From NCBI RefSeq assembly GCF_030209175.1, contig NZ_JARVSM010000001.1:558001-622000 (forward strand): a DNA stretch of 64,000 nucleotides. The letters are read 5' to 3'. The notes under the pieces are model-generated. The model saw only the letters and a program-made list of their open reading frames with translations, had not been told where the DNA came from and did no database searches. The position numbers and the translations under genes are program-made. Origin of the DNA: Pseudomonas sp. efr-133-TYG-5. Its GTDB lineage: Bacteria > Pseudomonadota > Gammaproteobacteria > Pseudomonadales > Pseudomonadaceae. Shown piece after piece: positions 55,623 through 64,000 of this stretch. How positions within the stretch are numbered: position 1 is the first letter of the stretch; the number at the start of each line of letters is the position of its first letter.

Positions 55623-56324
55623 TCAGCATTCCCACTCGGAACGGCTGAACAGATAGCCCTTGCCCCACACCGTCTTGATCTTGCGCGCCTCGCCCGCGTG
55701 GTCGTCGAACTTGCGCCGCAGCTTGGAAATCGCCACGTCGACCGAGCGATCGGTGCCGTTGAACTCGATGCCACGCAGGCGTTGCAGGATCTGGTCGCGG
55801 CTCAGTACCTCGCCGGCATGCCGCGCCAGCACCACCAGCAGATTGTATTCGCCACTGGACAGCTCCACCGGTTGCCCGCGCCAGGTGACGGTGCGCTCGG
55901 AAAGGTCGATGCACAGGTTGCCCATGAGGATCTGGTCATTGGCGGTCAGTGGCTCGCCGAGGCTGCTGCGGCGCAGCAAGGTCCGTACCCGAGCCAGCAG
56001 CACGCGCGGCTCGCAGGGCTTGGTGACGTAATCGTCGGCGCCCATCTCCAAGCCCAGCACCTGGTCGTGGCTGTCATCGCGGGCGGTCAGCATGAGGATC
56101 GGCAGCGTCGCCGAATCGGCGCGCAGCAGGCGGCAGACCTGCAGGCCGTCGAGGCCGGGCAGCATCAGGTCGAGAATCACCAGGTCCGGTGGATTGAGCC
56201 GCGCCCGCTCGCGCACGTGGTCGCCACGGCCGATCACGCTGACGGAGTAGCCGTTGCGCTCCAGATAGCTGGAAATCAGTTCGGCCAGCGCGGTGTCGTC
56301 TTCGACCAGAAGAATGTTGGGCAT
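55623..56324 (-). CDS. RstA-like OmpR-family response regulator
   Basis: Regulator of 233 residues. The receiver domain (1-115) has the acidic pocket VEDD, phospho-acceptor D52 in VILDLMLPG, and the conserved lysine in YVTKPCEP. The C-terminal winged helix (about 130-230) contains LRGIEFNGTDRSVDVAISKLRRKF and KGYLFSRSEWE, close to the RstA pattern. It is the first gene of a two-gene unit with the kinase and is divergent from the RND efflux genes with about 200 bases between. Confidence 0.93.
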   Translation of the reverse strand: MPNILLVEDDTALAELISSYLERNGYSVSVIGRGDHVRERARLNPPDLVILDLMLPGLDGLQVCRLLRADSATLPILMLTARDDSHDQVLGLEMGADDYVTKPCEPRVLLARVRTLLRRSSLGEPLTANDQILMGNLCIDLSERTVTWRGQPVELSSGEYNLLVVLARHAGEVLSRDQILQRLRGIEFNGTDRSVDVAISKLRRKFDDHAGEARKIKTVWGKGYLFSRSEWEC

Positions 56325-56439
56325 TGGGGGTGTTCCAGAAAGTGCTGTGGCGACGGGTAAGGCCTGAAACGGTCAATCTGTCGCAATAAATTTCAAGACC
56401 TGAAGGATATACGGCCTCACTCGTTCATGAGCAAAACCC

Positions 56440-56455
56440 TTACACAATTTCACAC
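56440..56455. promoter_or_regulatory. Candidate response-regulator direct repeat in the RND/two-component intergenic region
   Basis: TTACACAATTTCACAC contains two similar TTxACAC half-sites about ten bases apart, the spacing used by OmpR-family regulators, in a divergent promoter region. It does not match the E. coli RstA box. Offered as a candidate only. Confidence 0.3.
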
Positions 56456-56528
56456 AGCGCCTACAAAGCTTCACCGCTAACCTCGGCGTCTGCCCGTAGG
56501 ATGCGCACATCAATATTGGGGGTTGTAC

Positions 56529-57686
56529 ATGTCGAAGAATCTGCTGGCCGGGCTCGGTCTGATCGCTGCTGCGTTGTTGCTGAGCGCCTGTGATTCGTCC
56601 TCTGAAGCTGAAGAGCAAGCGCCGCCGGCCACCGTGCGCATCGAGACCATCGAGGCCCGCCCCCTGGCGATCAGCAGCGAACTGAGCGGGCGTATCGCCG
56701 CGCCACGGATCGCCGAAGTGCGCGCCCGGGTGGCCGGCGTGGTGCTGCAACGCACCTTTCGTGAAGGCAGCGACGTGAAAAAGGGCGACGTGCTGTTTCG
56801 CATCGACCCGGCACCGTTCAAGGCTGACCTGGACAGCGCCGAAGCCGCGCTGCGCAAGGCCGAGGCCAATGCCTTCCAGGCGAAGCTGCAGGAGCAACGC
56901 TACGCGCAATTGATCGGCGACCAGGCCATCAGCGGTCAGGATTACGACAATGCCCGGGCCAATGCGCGGCAGACGGCCGCCGACGTCGCCGCCAACAAGG
57001 CTGCCGTCGAGCGCGCCCAGCTCAATCTCGGCTATGCCACCGTCACCGCGCCGATTTCCGGGCGCATTGGCCGTGCGCTGGTCACCGAAGGGGCGCTGGT
57101 CGGGCAGAACGAAACCACGCCGCTGGCGCTGATTCAGCAACTCAACCCGATCTACGCCGACCTGACCCAGTCGACCCGCGAGCTCAACGAACTGCGTCGC
57201 GCGTTCCGTTCCGGGCAGTTGCAGGAAGTCGGTCAGGATCAGGTCAAGGTCACGCTGCTTCAGGATGATGGCAGCCTCTATCCGTTACCGGGCAAGTTGC
57301 TGTTCAGCGACATCAGCGTCGATCCGGGCACCGGCCAGATCATCCTGCGCAGCGAGTTTCCCAATCCCGATCTCGACCTGCTGCCGGGCAGCTTCATCCG
57401 CGTGCGTCTGCAGCAAGCCACCGTGCAGAACGGCATCACCGTCCCGCAACGTGCGGTGCAGCGTGACAGCGCGGGTATCGCTCAGGTGCTGACCGTCGAC
57501 GAGCAGATGCGCGTGGCCCAGCAGCCGGTGCAACTGGGCGCGGTGCAGAACGACCGCTGGATTGTCACCGGCGGCCTCAAGCCCGGCGACCGCATTGTCA
57601 TTGAAGGTCTGCAACACGCCCGTCCCGGCGAAAAAGTGCAGATCGACGACACCCCTCTTCCACTTGCCCAGACCTCTGGTCAGTAA
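56529..57686 (+). CDS. RND efflux periplasmic adaptor (membrane fusion protein)
   Basis: Lipoprotein adaptor of 385 residues. The signal ends in a lipobox LLLSACDSS. Then come a barrel-sandwich/lipoyl half (RVAGVVLQRTFREGSDVKKGDVLFRID), an alpha-hairpin (about 95-160), the second lipoyl half (ATVTAPISGRIGRALV) and the beta-barrel domain. It bridges the RND pump to an outer membrane channel. ATG 56529 has GGGGG six bases upstream. It is followed by the pump gene after 15 bases. It resembles MexA/MexV-type adaptors, but I cannot fix the orthologue. Confidence 0.93.
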   Translation: MSKNLLAGLGLIAAALLLSACDSSSEAEEQAPPATVRIETIEARPLAISSELSGRIAAPRIAEVRARVAGVVLQRTFREGSDVKKGDVLFRIDPAPFKADLDSAEAALRKAEANAFQAKLQEQRYAQLIGDQAISGQDYDNARANARQTAADVAANKAAVERAQLNLGYATVTAPISGRIGRALVTEGALVGQNETTPLALIQQLNPIYADLTQSTRELNELRRAFRSGQLQEVGQDQVKVTLLQDDGSLYPLPGKLLFSDISVDPGTGQIILRSEFPNPDLDLLPGSFIRVRLQQATVQNGITVPQRAVQRDSAGIAQVLTVDEQMRVAQQPVQLGAVQNDRWIVTGGLKPGDRIVIEGLQHARPGEKVQIDDTPLPLAQTSGQ

Positions 57687-57701
57687 GCAGGACGCTTTTC
57701 T

Positions 57702-60700
57702 ATGCCGCAGTTCTTTATCGATCGCCCGGTGTTCGCCTGGGTCGTCGCCCTGTTCATCCTGTTGGCCGGTGCGCTGGCCATCCCGCAACTGCCGGTTGCG
57801 CAGTACCCCGACGTCGCGCCGCCACAGATCGAAATCTACGCCGTTTACCCCGGTGCCTCGGCACAAACCGTCGATGAAAGCGTGGTCAGCCTGATCGAGG
57901 AAGAACTCAACGGCGCCGATCACCTGCTGTATTTCGAATCGCAGAGCAGCCTCGGCAGCGCCACCATCAAGGCCACCTTCCAGCCGGGGACCAACCCGGA
58001 ACTGGCCCAGGTCGACGTGCAGAACCGCCTCAAAGTGGTCGAGTCGCGCCTGCCGCAAGCGGTGAACCAGCAAGGCCTGCAGGTGGAGAAAGTGTCCTCC
58101 GGCTTTCTGTTGCTGATCACCCTCACCTCCAGTGACGGCAAGCTCGACGACGTCGCGCTCAGTGATTATCTGGCGCGCAACGTGATGAACGAGATCAAAC
58201 GCATCGACGGCGTCGGCAAAGCGCAGTTGTATGGCGCCGAACGCGCGATGCGCATCTGGATCGATCCGCAGAAGCTGATCGGTTTCAACCTGACCCCGGC
58301 TGACGTCAACGCCGCCATCGTCGCGCAGAACGCGCAGGTGTCGGCGGGCAGCATTGGCGACTTGCCCAATCCGTCCTCGCAGGAAATCACCGCGACCATT
58401 CTGGTCAAGGGGCAGTTGTCGACGCCGGAAGAATTCGCCGACATCGTGCTCAAGGCCAGTCCGGACGGTTCCAGCGTGCGCATCAAGGACGTGGCCAGGG
58501 TCGAGGTCGGCAGTCAGGAATACCAGTTCGGCACGCGCCTGAACGGCAAGCCGTCCACCGCCGTCGGCGTGCAGTTGGCGCCGGGGGCCAATGCCCTGGC
58601 GACCGCCACCTTGATCCGGGCGAAGATGGACGAGCTGTCGCGCTACTTCCCGGCCGGCGTCGAATACAAGATTCCCTACGACACCTCGCCGTTCGTCAAA
58701 GTCTCGATCACCAAGGTCGTCTACACCCTTGGCGAAGCGATGCTGCTGGTGTTCGCGGTGATGTTTCTGTTTCTGCAGAACATCCGCTACACGCTGATCC
58801 CGACGCTGGTGGTGCCGGTGGCCCTGATGGGCACCTTCGCCACCATGCTGGCGCTGGGTTTCTCGATCAACGTACTGACCATGTTCGGCATGGTGCTGGC
58901 CATCGGCATCCTGGTGGACGACGCCATCGTCGTGGTGGAGAACGTCGAGCGGATCATGGCCACGGAGGGCCTGTCGCCAAAAGAAGCGACGCGCAAAGCC
59001 ATGCAACAGATCACCGGGGCAATCATCGGCATCACTCTGGTGCTGGTGGCGGTGTTCATTCCGATGGCGTTCATGCAGGGTTCGGTCGGTGTGATTTACC
59101 GGCAGTTCTCGCTGTCGATGGCGACTTCGATCCTGTTCTCGGCGTTCCTTGCCTTGACCCTGACGCCAGCGCTGTGCGCAACGCTGCTCAAGCCGATTGC
59201 CAAGGGCGAGCAGCATGAGAAGAGCGGCTTCTTCGGCTGGTTCAACCGCCGCTTCGAGCAACTGACTGATCGCTACCAAGGCTGGGTCGGCTACGCGTTG
59301 CAGCGCAGTGGGCGCTATCTGCTGATCTACGGCGTGCTGTTGATCGGCATGGGCGTGTGCTTCGCGCGTCTGCCCTCCTCGTTCCTGCCGGTTGAGGATC
59401 AGGGCTACACCATTACCGACATTCAACTGCCACCTGGGGCCACCAAGAACCGTACGGTGCAGGTCGCCGAGCAACTCGAAGCGCACAACGCGGGAGAGCC
59501 CGGCATCAGTGACAGTGTGGTGATTCTCGGCTTCAGTTTCTCCGGTAGCGGGCAGAACGCGGCGCTGGCCTTTTCCACGTTGAAGGACTGGTCGCAGCGC
59601 GGCGGCGATGATGCGGCCAGCTCGATTGCCGACCGCGCCAACATTGCCCTGAGCCAGATCAAGGACGCCATGGCGTTTGCCGTGTTGCCGCCGCCGGTGG
59701 ATGGACTCGGTACGTCGAGCGGTTTCGAATTCCGTCTGCAGGATCGCGGCGGTCTCGGTCACGCGACATTGATGCAGGCGCGCAGCGAACTGCTCGCCGC
59801 CGCGGAGAAAAGCCCGGTACTGATGAACGTGCGCGAAAGCGCATTGGCCGAGGCACCGCAGGTGCAGCTCGAAGTGGATCGCAAGCAGGCCAACGCCCTG
59901 GGGGTGTCGTTCGCCGACATCGCCAACGTGCTGGCCACGGCGGTCGGCTCGACGTACGTCAACGACTTCCCCAACCAGGGGCGCATGCAACGGGTCGTGG
60001 TGCAGGCCGAGGGTGACCGCCGCAGCCAGGTCGACGATCTGCTGAAAATGCACGTGCGCAACAGCGAAGGGAAAATGGTCCCGCTGTCGGCGTTCGTCGC
60101 CGCCCGCTGGACCCAGGGCCCGGCGCAATTGACCCGCTACAACGGCTACCCAGCGATTGCGATTTCCGGTGAGCCTGCTCCCGGGCACAGCACCGGCGAG
60201 GCCATGGCGGAAATCGAACGGCTGGTGGCGCAGGGGCCGAGAGGCCTCGGCCAGGAATGGACCGGATTGTCGCTGCAGGAACGTTTGTCCGGCAGCCAGG
60301 CGCCCATTCTGCTGGGGCTGTCGCTGCTGATCGTGTTCCTGTGCCTGGCGGCGCTGTACGAGAGCTGGTCGATTCCGACTTCGGTGCTGCTGGTGGTGCC
60401 GCTGGGCGTGCTGGGTGCAGTGCTGGCCGTGACGTTGCGCGGCATGCCCAACGATGTGTTCTTCAAAGTCGGGCTGATTACCATGATCGGCCTGTCGGCG
60501 AAGAACGCGATCCTGATCATCGAGTTCGCCAAGAGCCTGTATGAGGAAGGCCACGACCTGATCGATGCCACGTTGCAGGCAGCGCGCCTGCGTCTGCGGC
60601 CGATCGTCATGACTTCGCTGGCGTTCATCCTTGGTGTGGTGCCGCTGGCCATCGCCACCGGCGCCAGTTCGGCAAGCCAGCAGGCGATCGGCACCGGGGT

Positions 60701-60800
60701 CATCGGCGGGATGATTACTGCCACCCTGGCGGTGGTCTTCGTTCCGGTGTTCTTCGTCGTGGTCATGAAGCTCGTGCAACGATTGACCAAACACGCCTGA
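57702..60800 (+). CDS. RND multidrug efflux pump inner membrane transporter (HAE1 family)
   Basis: Proton-driven transporter of 1032 residues with the usual twelve helices and two large periplasmic loops. The N-terminus [18 protein letters not shown] is diagnostic of HAE1 pumps. The proton-relay aspartates are in [16 protein letters not shown] (helix 4), and the [15 protein letters not shown] segment lies near the second half. It would export hydrophobic drugs or biocides with the adaptor encoded upstream. No outer membrane channel gene follows, so an OprM-like channel encoded elsewhere is needed. MexW-like pumps have the same two-gene layout. Confidence 0.95.
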   Translation: MPQFFIDRPVFAWVVALFILLAGALAIPQLPVAQYPDVAPPQIEIYAVYPGASAQTVDESVVSLIEEELNGADHLLYFESQSSLGSATIKATFQPGTNPELAQVDVQNRLKVVESRLPQAVNQQGLQVEKVSSGFLLLITLTSSDGKLDDVALSDYLARNVMNEIKRIDGVGKAQLYGAERAMRIWIDPQKLIGFNLTPADVNAAIVAQNAQVSAGSIGDLPNPSSQEITATILVKGQLSTPEEFADIVLKASPDGSSVRIKDVARVEVGSQEYQFGTRLNGKPSTAVGVQLAPGANALATATLIRAKMDELSRYFPAGVEYKIPYDTSPFVKVSITKVVYTLGEAMLLVFAVMFLFLQNIRYTLIPTLVVPVALMGTFATMLALGFSINVLTMFGMVLAIGILVDDAIVVVENVERIMATEGLSPKEATRKAMQQITGAIIGITLVLVAVFIPMAFMQGSVGVIYRQFSLSMATSILFSAFLALTLTPALCATLLKPIAKGEQHEKSGFFGWFNRRFEQLTDRYQGWVGYALQRSGRYLLIYGVLLIGMGVCFARLPSSFLPVEDQGYTITDIQLPPGATKNRTVQVAEQLEAHNAGEPGISDSVVILGFSFSGSGQNAALAFSTLKDWSQRGGDDAASSIADRANIALSQIKDAMAFAVLPPPVDGLGTSSGFEFRLQDRGGLGHATLMQARSELLAAAEKSPVLMNVRESALAEAPQVQLEVDRKQANALGVSFADIANVLATAVGSTYVNDFPNQGRMQRVVVQAEGDRRSQVDDLLKMHVRNSEGKMVPLSAFVAARWTQGPAQLTRYNGYPAIAISGEPAPGHSTGEAMAEIERLVAQGPRGLGQEWTGLSLQERLSGSQAPILLGLSLLIVFLCLAALYESWSIPTSVLLVVPLGVLGAVLAVTLRGMPNDVFFKVGLITMIGLSAKNAILIIEFAKSLYEEGHDLIDATLQAARLRLRPIVMTSLAFILGVVPLAIATGASSASQQAIGTGVIGGMITATLAVVFVPVFFVVVMKLVQRLTKHA

Positions 60801-60811
60801 CGACCTTTCCG

Positions 60812-60834
60812 GGAGCGGGCTCGCTCGCTCCCAT
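60812..60834. repeat. Single REP-like hairpin after the RND pump gene
   Basis: CGGGAGCGGGCTCGCTCGCTCCC, a single arm of the GGGAGCGAGC repeat family, 12 bases after the pump stop codon. Confidence 0.6.
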
Positions 60835-60913
60835 CGCGGCCAATCGCCTGCACAGTGGTCTAGCTGCCGGCACTGGGCTAAGGTGTCGGAATCATCCCGG
60901 CCTTCGAGTCCCC

Positions 60914-61555
60914 ATGCGCTTTCTCGCCCGCACCCACCCTCGCCTTTCCGCCGCCGCTCTGGTCGGCCTGGCCACCGGCCTGTTGGTCCCCGCCGACACC
61001 ATCGTCAGCAAAATCCTCATCGGCTGGAATGCCGGCGTCTGGACCTACCTGATCCTTATGTTCTGGCTGACCGTCCGCGCCAAGGCGCCGGACGTCAAAC
61101 GCATCGCCGTCGTCGAGGATGAGAATGCCGGGCTGGTGCTGTTCGTGGTGTGCATCGCCGCACTGGCGAGTCTCGCCGCCATCACCCTGGAACTGGCGGG
61201 CACCAAGGATCTCGAGACCCAGCGCAAGCTTCTGCACTACGGTTTCACCGCCCTGACGGTGGTGGGGTCATGGCTGCTGATCGGGGTGATTTTCTGTGTG
61301 CACTACGCCCGGCTGTTCTACACCTGGGACGGCAAGGAGCCGGCTCTGCGCTTTGCCGAAGGCCTGACCACGCCCAACTACTGGGACTTCCTGTACTTCT
61401 CGTTCACCATCGGCGTGGCGGTGCAGACCGCAGATGTCGGTGTGGCCACGCGAGAGATACGCAAGATCGTCCTGGCGCAGTCGTTGATCGGGTTTGTGTT
61501 CAACACGGCGATTCTGGGGTTTTCAATCAATATTGCGGCCGGGTTGTTTGGCTGA
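60914..61555 (+). CDS. DUF1345 family membrane protein
   Basis: Membrane protein of 213 residues with about five helices and the family segments [14 protein letters not shown] and [23 protein letters not shown]. The latter resembles a pore-loop/TxGxGD-like region of ion channel proteins, but no function is established. It stands alone between the RND genes and an unknown gene. Confidence 0.88.
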   Translation: MRFLARTHPRLSAAALVGLATGLLVPADTIVSKILIGWNAGVWTYLILMFWLTVRAKAPDVKRIAVVEDENAGLVLFVVCIAALASLAAITLELAGTKDLETQRKLLHYGFTALTVVGSWLLIGVIFCVHYARLFYTWDGKEPALRFAEGLTTPNYWDFLYFSFTIGVAVQTADVGVATREIRKIVLAQSLIGFVFNTAILGFSINIAAGLFG

Positions 61556-61623
61556 TAATCCAATCCGCGCGCATTTGAAATTACGCAACTAACTGCGGCA
61601 GAAAAATCATAAAAGTACTCGAA

Positions 61624-61651
61624 TGTAAACTGACAGGTATGACAGTTTACA
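61624..61651. promoter_or_regulatory. Perfect operator-like dyad TGTAAACTG-N10-CAGTTTACA
   Basis: A 9-base perfect inverted repeat with a 10-base spacer, 95 bases before the start of the next gene. Arm centres are about two helical turns apart, the geometry of a dimeric regulator site. It is not followed by a T-run, so a terminator is unlikely. Confidence 0.5.
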
Positions 61652-61745
61652 GGCGGGTGGGCTTGCGATCAGATGTAACTTCCGTGGCTGGATTGATATC
61701 CAACCGCGGCTGACTCTCGCCCCATAAATGATGGAGATTCTGCTC

Positions 61746-62216
61746 ATGACCGCTGCACAGAAACTCGCTACGTTTCAAAAAGGCAGGTCCACCCGTGCCG
61801 CAGAGTTCAATGCGTCTATCGACAAAGGTGAACCGTTGAATTTCAGGGCGACCTTTAGTCAGGTCTATTATCCACAAGAGGGGGAGCCGCCTCGCTGGAC
61901 CATCAAGGCTGACTATCGTGATTCGACGGATAATCAGATTAAAACCATCCGGGTCATACTTTTCAAAGACCCCACCGACTCCAAACCTCAATTAGCCAAT
62001 GCCGATGTGATGGTTACCTACAGCGACTCGGCTGAAGATCCACCCTCCGAATACTGCACGACGGCCCCCACCACGGCATTCACATTCGACGCGGAAACTT
62101 CGTCTATCAGCGGCAGCATCAGCGCAACGGTTTCGGATGGTCTTGATCCGGTCAAGACTCACGCACTCGATCTCGAGTTTGATCTACAGGCAGCACAATG
62201 GTCGCAACGCCGATAA
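61746..62216 (+). CDS. Hypothetical protein, all-beta composition
   Basis: Protein of 156 residues that I do not recognise. There is no signal peptide or membrane segment. It is rich in Thr, Ser, Asp and Glu with alternating hydrophobic strands (PLNFRATFSQVYYP; TIKADYRDSTDNQIKTIRVILF; SISGSISATVSDG), suggesting a beta-sandwich. ATG 61746 has GGAG nine bases upstream; ATGs at 61728 and 61731 lack this. Base composition is lower in G+C than the neighbours. A shared bidirectional terminator separates it from the convergent autotransporter. Confidence 0.75.
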   Translation: MTAAQKLATFQKGRSTRAAEFNASIDKGEPLNFRATFSQVYYPQEGEPPRWTIKADYRDSTDNQIKTIRVILFKDPTDSKPQLANADVMVTYSDSAEDPPSEYCTTAPTTAFTFDAETSSISGSISATVSDGLDPVKTHALDLEFDLQAAQWSQRR

Positions 62217-62231
62217 CAACTGCGCAAAAAC

Positions 62232-62258
62232 AAAAAGGAGGCGACTGCCTCCTTTTTT
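62232..62258. terminator. Bidirectional intrinsic terminator
   Basis: AAAAAGGAGGC, loop GACT, GCCTCCTTTTTT. Runs of T occur after the stem on both strands, so it can end the plus-strand unknown gene (16 bases downstream) and the minus-strand autotransporter gene (14 bases downstream). Confidence 0.9.
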
Positions 62259-62272
62259 AGTTCAAAGCCTGA

Positions 62273-64000
62273 TCAGAATGCCACGCTGATACCGGCACTC
62301 ACGTTGTAATCCTGCTTGACGGTCTTGCTTTGGCTTGAACCCGCCTCGGCAAACAACTGCACACCGTTTGGCAGCGCCCAGTTGACCCCACCGGCCAGTT
62401 CAACGCTGGTCGCAGAAGTATCGTTGTTGAAACGGCTTTCGTTGACCCCGACTTCATTGGCCTTGATGAACTCATGCCCCATCGCGACCCGGACTCGCGG
62501 TTGCAGTTTCTGGCCGTTGCCCAGATCCATTTCGCTGCCTACATAGAGGCCGCCCTTGGCCACAAGTGATCGAGTCAACTGGCTATCGACCTCAAGACCA
62601 TTGTCCAGGGAATAATGTTTACCCGAGACCACTGCCGCGTTGAGTTGAGCAAAGGGCGCCAGGAACCAGCGATCGTTCAGCGCATACTGTTTACCCACTT
62701 CAAGCGAACCACTCAGACCATAGCTGTGATAGTCGCCTTTGGTGCGAACACCATCACTCATGGTGACTTTCAGGTGATTGTCAAAGCGGTTTATCTTGGT
62801 GACCGCATCAATGTAGAAGCCGGTTTGCGAGTCGAACTTCGTTGCATAAGCGCCCACCGAGTAACTGTCGACAGTACCGGAGCTGCCGTATTTCAGGTCC
62901 AGGTTGCTCTGGCTGTAGCCAACCATCGCGCCGACCAGCCAGTCGGTGTCCGCCAGCTTCGTATCGGCCCCGAATACAACGCCCTGCTGAGTCTGACTGT
63001 AACCATCACCATAGCTGTCCTGGACGCTGTAGCGATTGCCGTAGGTACGCGTCCATACGCCGCCATTCCCTGAGTTCAGACGCCTGTCGCCCATTCGGGT
63101 GTTAAGCAACGTGCGTTCGGCGTCAATGATTGTCGGGGCCGTGTTGGCGATTGCCAGTACGGATCGGGTGCTGGTACTGACCTGAGTGTCTGGTCGCAGG
63201 AACCAGCCGTTGCCTTCATCAAACAACTTGTAAGTGAACGCACCGGCATCCACGGCACCGGTGACCAGAGCAAACGTCGCATCACCGCCGCCTACGCTGA
63301 CCAATTGGATAGGCTCGGCGGTCAACGGCTTGCTGCCGGTCGCAGTCACGTTGATTCGATAGTCGCCGGTAGCGTTACCCGTGACATTCAGAAAGTCGGT
63401 CTGCCGACCGCCGAAGTCCGTGGCCATCTGCAGGGTGCCATTACCGGACAAGCTGGCAACATCCAGTTGGTAGAACCCCGCACCCTGAGCAAAATCGAGT
63501 GTGCCGTTGCTCATGGCCAACTGACCCACCTGGTTATTGCCGGTCAGGACCCAGGTCGAGTCATTCAGCGCGAAGCTCGATACATTTTCCACGCCGCCGG
63601 TGAATGTCGAGCCATTGGCAAGCGTGACATTGGAGCCCTTGCTGGCATCGCCTTGAAAATGACCGGTGAAACTACTTTGATTGTTCAGACTCAGGCTGGA
63701 CACATTTTGCAGATTACCGTTCAACGAAGCGTTGCCGTCGAGACTGACCGCTGCTGTGCTGCCAGACTCCACCACAATATCGCCGTTGAGGTTACTGTTG
63801 ACCACATTGAAATCGACGGACGCCCCACCTGCCACTTCCAGTATCGAGCCGTTGCCGCCAATCAGCGTGGAACCATTCAAAACGTTGATTGCGAGAGGCC
63901 CCAGCGGATTGCTGGCGATATCTGCGCGGATCGCCGCGCCGGTTTTCCCCTCGACACTGGAGTTGTCGAGAACCAGCGTGCTCAGCTGTTCATCAGTGCC
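62273..64000 (-). CDS. Autotransporter (type Va) C-terminal part, truncated by the window edge
   Basis: The frame is open without a stop to the right edge, giving the last 575 residues of a longer protein. The first part is a repetitive beta-helical passenger of the pertactin type, full of N/G/S turns (NGSTLIGGNGSILEVAGGAS; VNSNLNGDIVVESGSTAAVSLDG). The last 270 residues or so form a 12-stranded outer-membrane barrel beginning near WTRTYGNRYSVQDSYGDGYSQ and ending in the typical aromatic terminus NVSAGISVAF. The N-terminal signal peptide must lie beyond the window. The TTG at 63880 is internal, not the start. The passenger could be an adhesin or enzyme; none can be assigned. Confidence 0.9.
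   Translation of the reverse strand, partial: GTDEQLSTLVLDNSSVEGKTGAAIRADIASNPLGPLAINVLNGSTLIGGNGSILEVAGGASVDFNVVNSNLNGDIVVESGSTAAVSLDGNASLNGNLQNVSSLSLNNQSSFTGHFQGDASKGSNVTLANGSTFTGGVENVSSFALNDSTWVLTGNNQVGQLAMSNGTLDFAQGAGFYQLDVASLSGNGTLQMATDFGGRQTDFLNVTGNATGDYRINVTATGSKPLTAEPIQLVSVGGGDATFALVTGAVDAGAFTYKLFDEGNGWFLRPDTQVSTSTRSVLAIANTAPTIIDAERTLLNTRMGDRRLNSGNGGVWTRTYGNRYSVQDSYGDGYSQTQQGVVFGADTKLADTDWLVGAMVGYSQSNLDLKYGSSGTVDSYSVGAYATKFDSQTGFYIDAVTKINRFDNHLKVTMSDGVRTKGDYHSYGLSGSLEVGKQYALNDRWFLAPFAQLNAAVVSGKHYSLDNGLEVDSQLTRSLVAKGGLYVGSEMDLGNGQKLQPRVRVAMGHEFIKANEVGVNESRFNNDTSATSVELAGGVNWALPNGVQLFAEAGSSQSKTVKQDYNVSAGISVAF

Noticed and set aside
57285..60794. Very long open frame (1169 codons) antisense to the RND pump gene
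   Set aside because: It mirrors the pump gene codon for codon; the composition (Gln, His, Arg, Asp rich, no domain) is that of an antisense frame in high-G+C DNA. Similar antisense frames at 22624-24306 and 33127-34707 were rejected for the same reason.
62273..63880. Complete 535-residue protein starting at the TTG at 63880
   Set aside because: The frame stays open to the window edge and the upstream residues continue the same repetitive passenger pattern, so it is the 3' part of a larger autotransporter gene.

Overview
This 64 kb window looks like the chromosome of a fluorescent-group Pseudomonas. The support is high G+C coding sequence, the Pseudomonas-style arnBCADTEF-ugd order, a dimethylsulfone monooxygenase (SfnG), an EfeUOB iron system with an extra EfeM, a DUF6543-type toxin, and several GGGAGCGAGC...GCTCGCTCCC REP doublets between genes. 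I see no rRNA, tRNA, CRISPR array, insertion sequence or prophage. All calls come from reading the sequence; no database search was run.

Layout. 1-10.9 kb: a tightly overlapping operon for 4-amino-4-deoxy-L-arabinose modification of lipid A (arnB, C, A, D, T, E, F, ugd), extended by a second PMT-type glycosyltransferase. 10.9-21.3 kb: a GNAT enzyme, a LysR regulator, then an argininosuccinate-lyase-like enzyme, a polar amino acid ABC transporter, two PuuE/NodB-fold hydrolases, an MmgE/PrpD protein and an MFS transporter. The lyase plus MmgE/PrpD pair suggests catabolism of an N-linked aspartate or aminopolycarboxylate compound rather than arginine synthesis. 21.4-22.1 kb: an HPP-family membrane protein whose leader carries an intrinsic terminator.

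22.5-26.6 kb: a compact four-gene unit encoding an acyl-CoA-oxidase-like flavoprotein, a cytochrome P450, a Rid-family protein and an HSL-type alpha/beta hydrolase. Three of the four proteins lack or displace the usual catalytic residue, while the P450 keeps its key residues. This is my best candidate for an undescribed pathway.

26.8-34.8 kb: two convergent units for branched-chain acyl-CoA degradation: 3-hydroxyisobutyryl-CoA hydrolase and an acyl-CoA dehydrogenase on the plus strand; an acyl-CoA synthetase, HSD10-like dehydrogenase, thiolase, acyl-CoA dehydrogenase and enoyl-CoA hydratase on the minus strand. 35-39.3 kb: a 1069-residue toxin-like protein with a probable C-terminal HYD1-type ADP-ribosyltransferase domain, and an AraC regulator. 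39.6-43.9 kb: a Fur-box-preceded efeUOB-efeM iron uptake operon, followed by a tandem repeat and pssA.

45.7-56.3 kb: a TetR regulator (probably leaderless) with a DUF1348 protein, sfnG, a TauE/SafE-like exporter, nudC, a dienoyl-CoA isomerase-like crotonase, a methyltransferase, a TPR protein with an ECF sigma/anti-sigma pair, pncA, and an RstAB-like two-component system. 56.5-60.8 kb: an RND efflux adaptor and pump without an outer-membrane channel gene. 60.9-64 kb: a DUF1345 membrane protein, an unknown small protein behind a perfect operator-like dyad, and the C-terminal part of an autotransporter that runs off the right edge.
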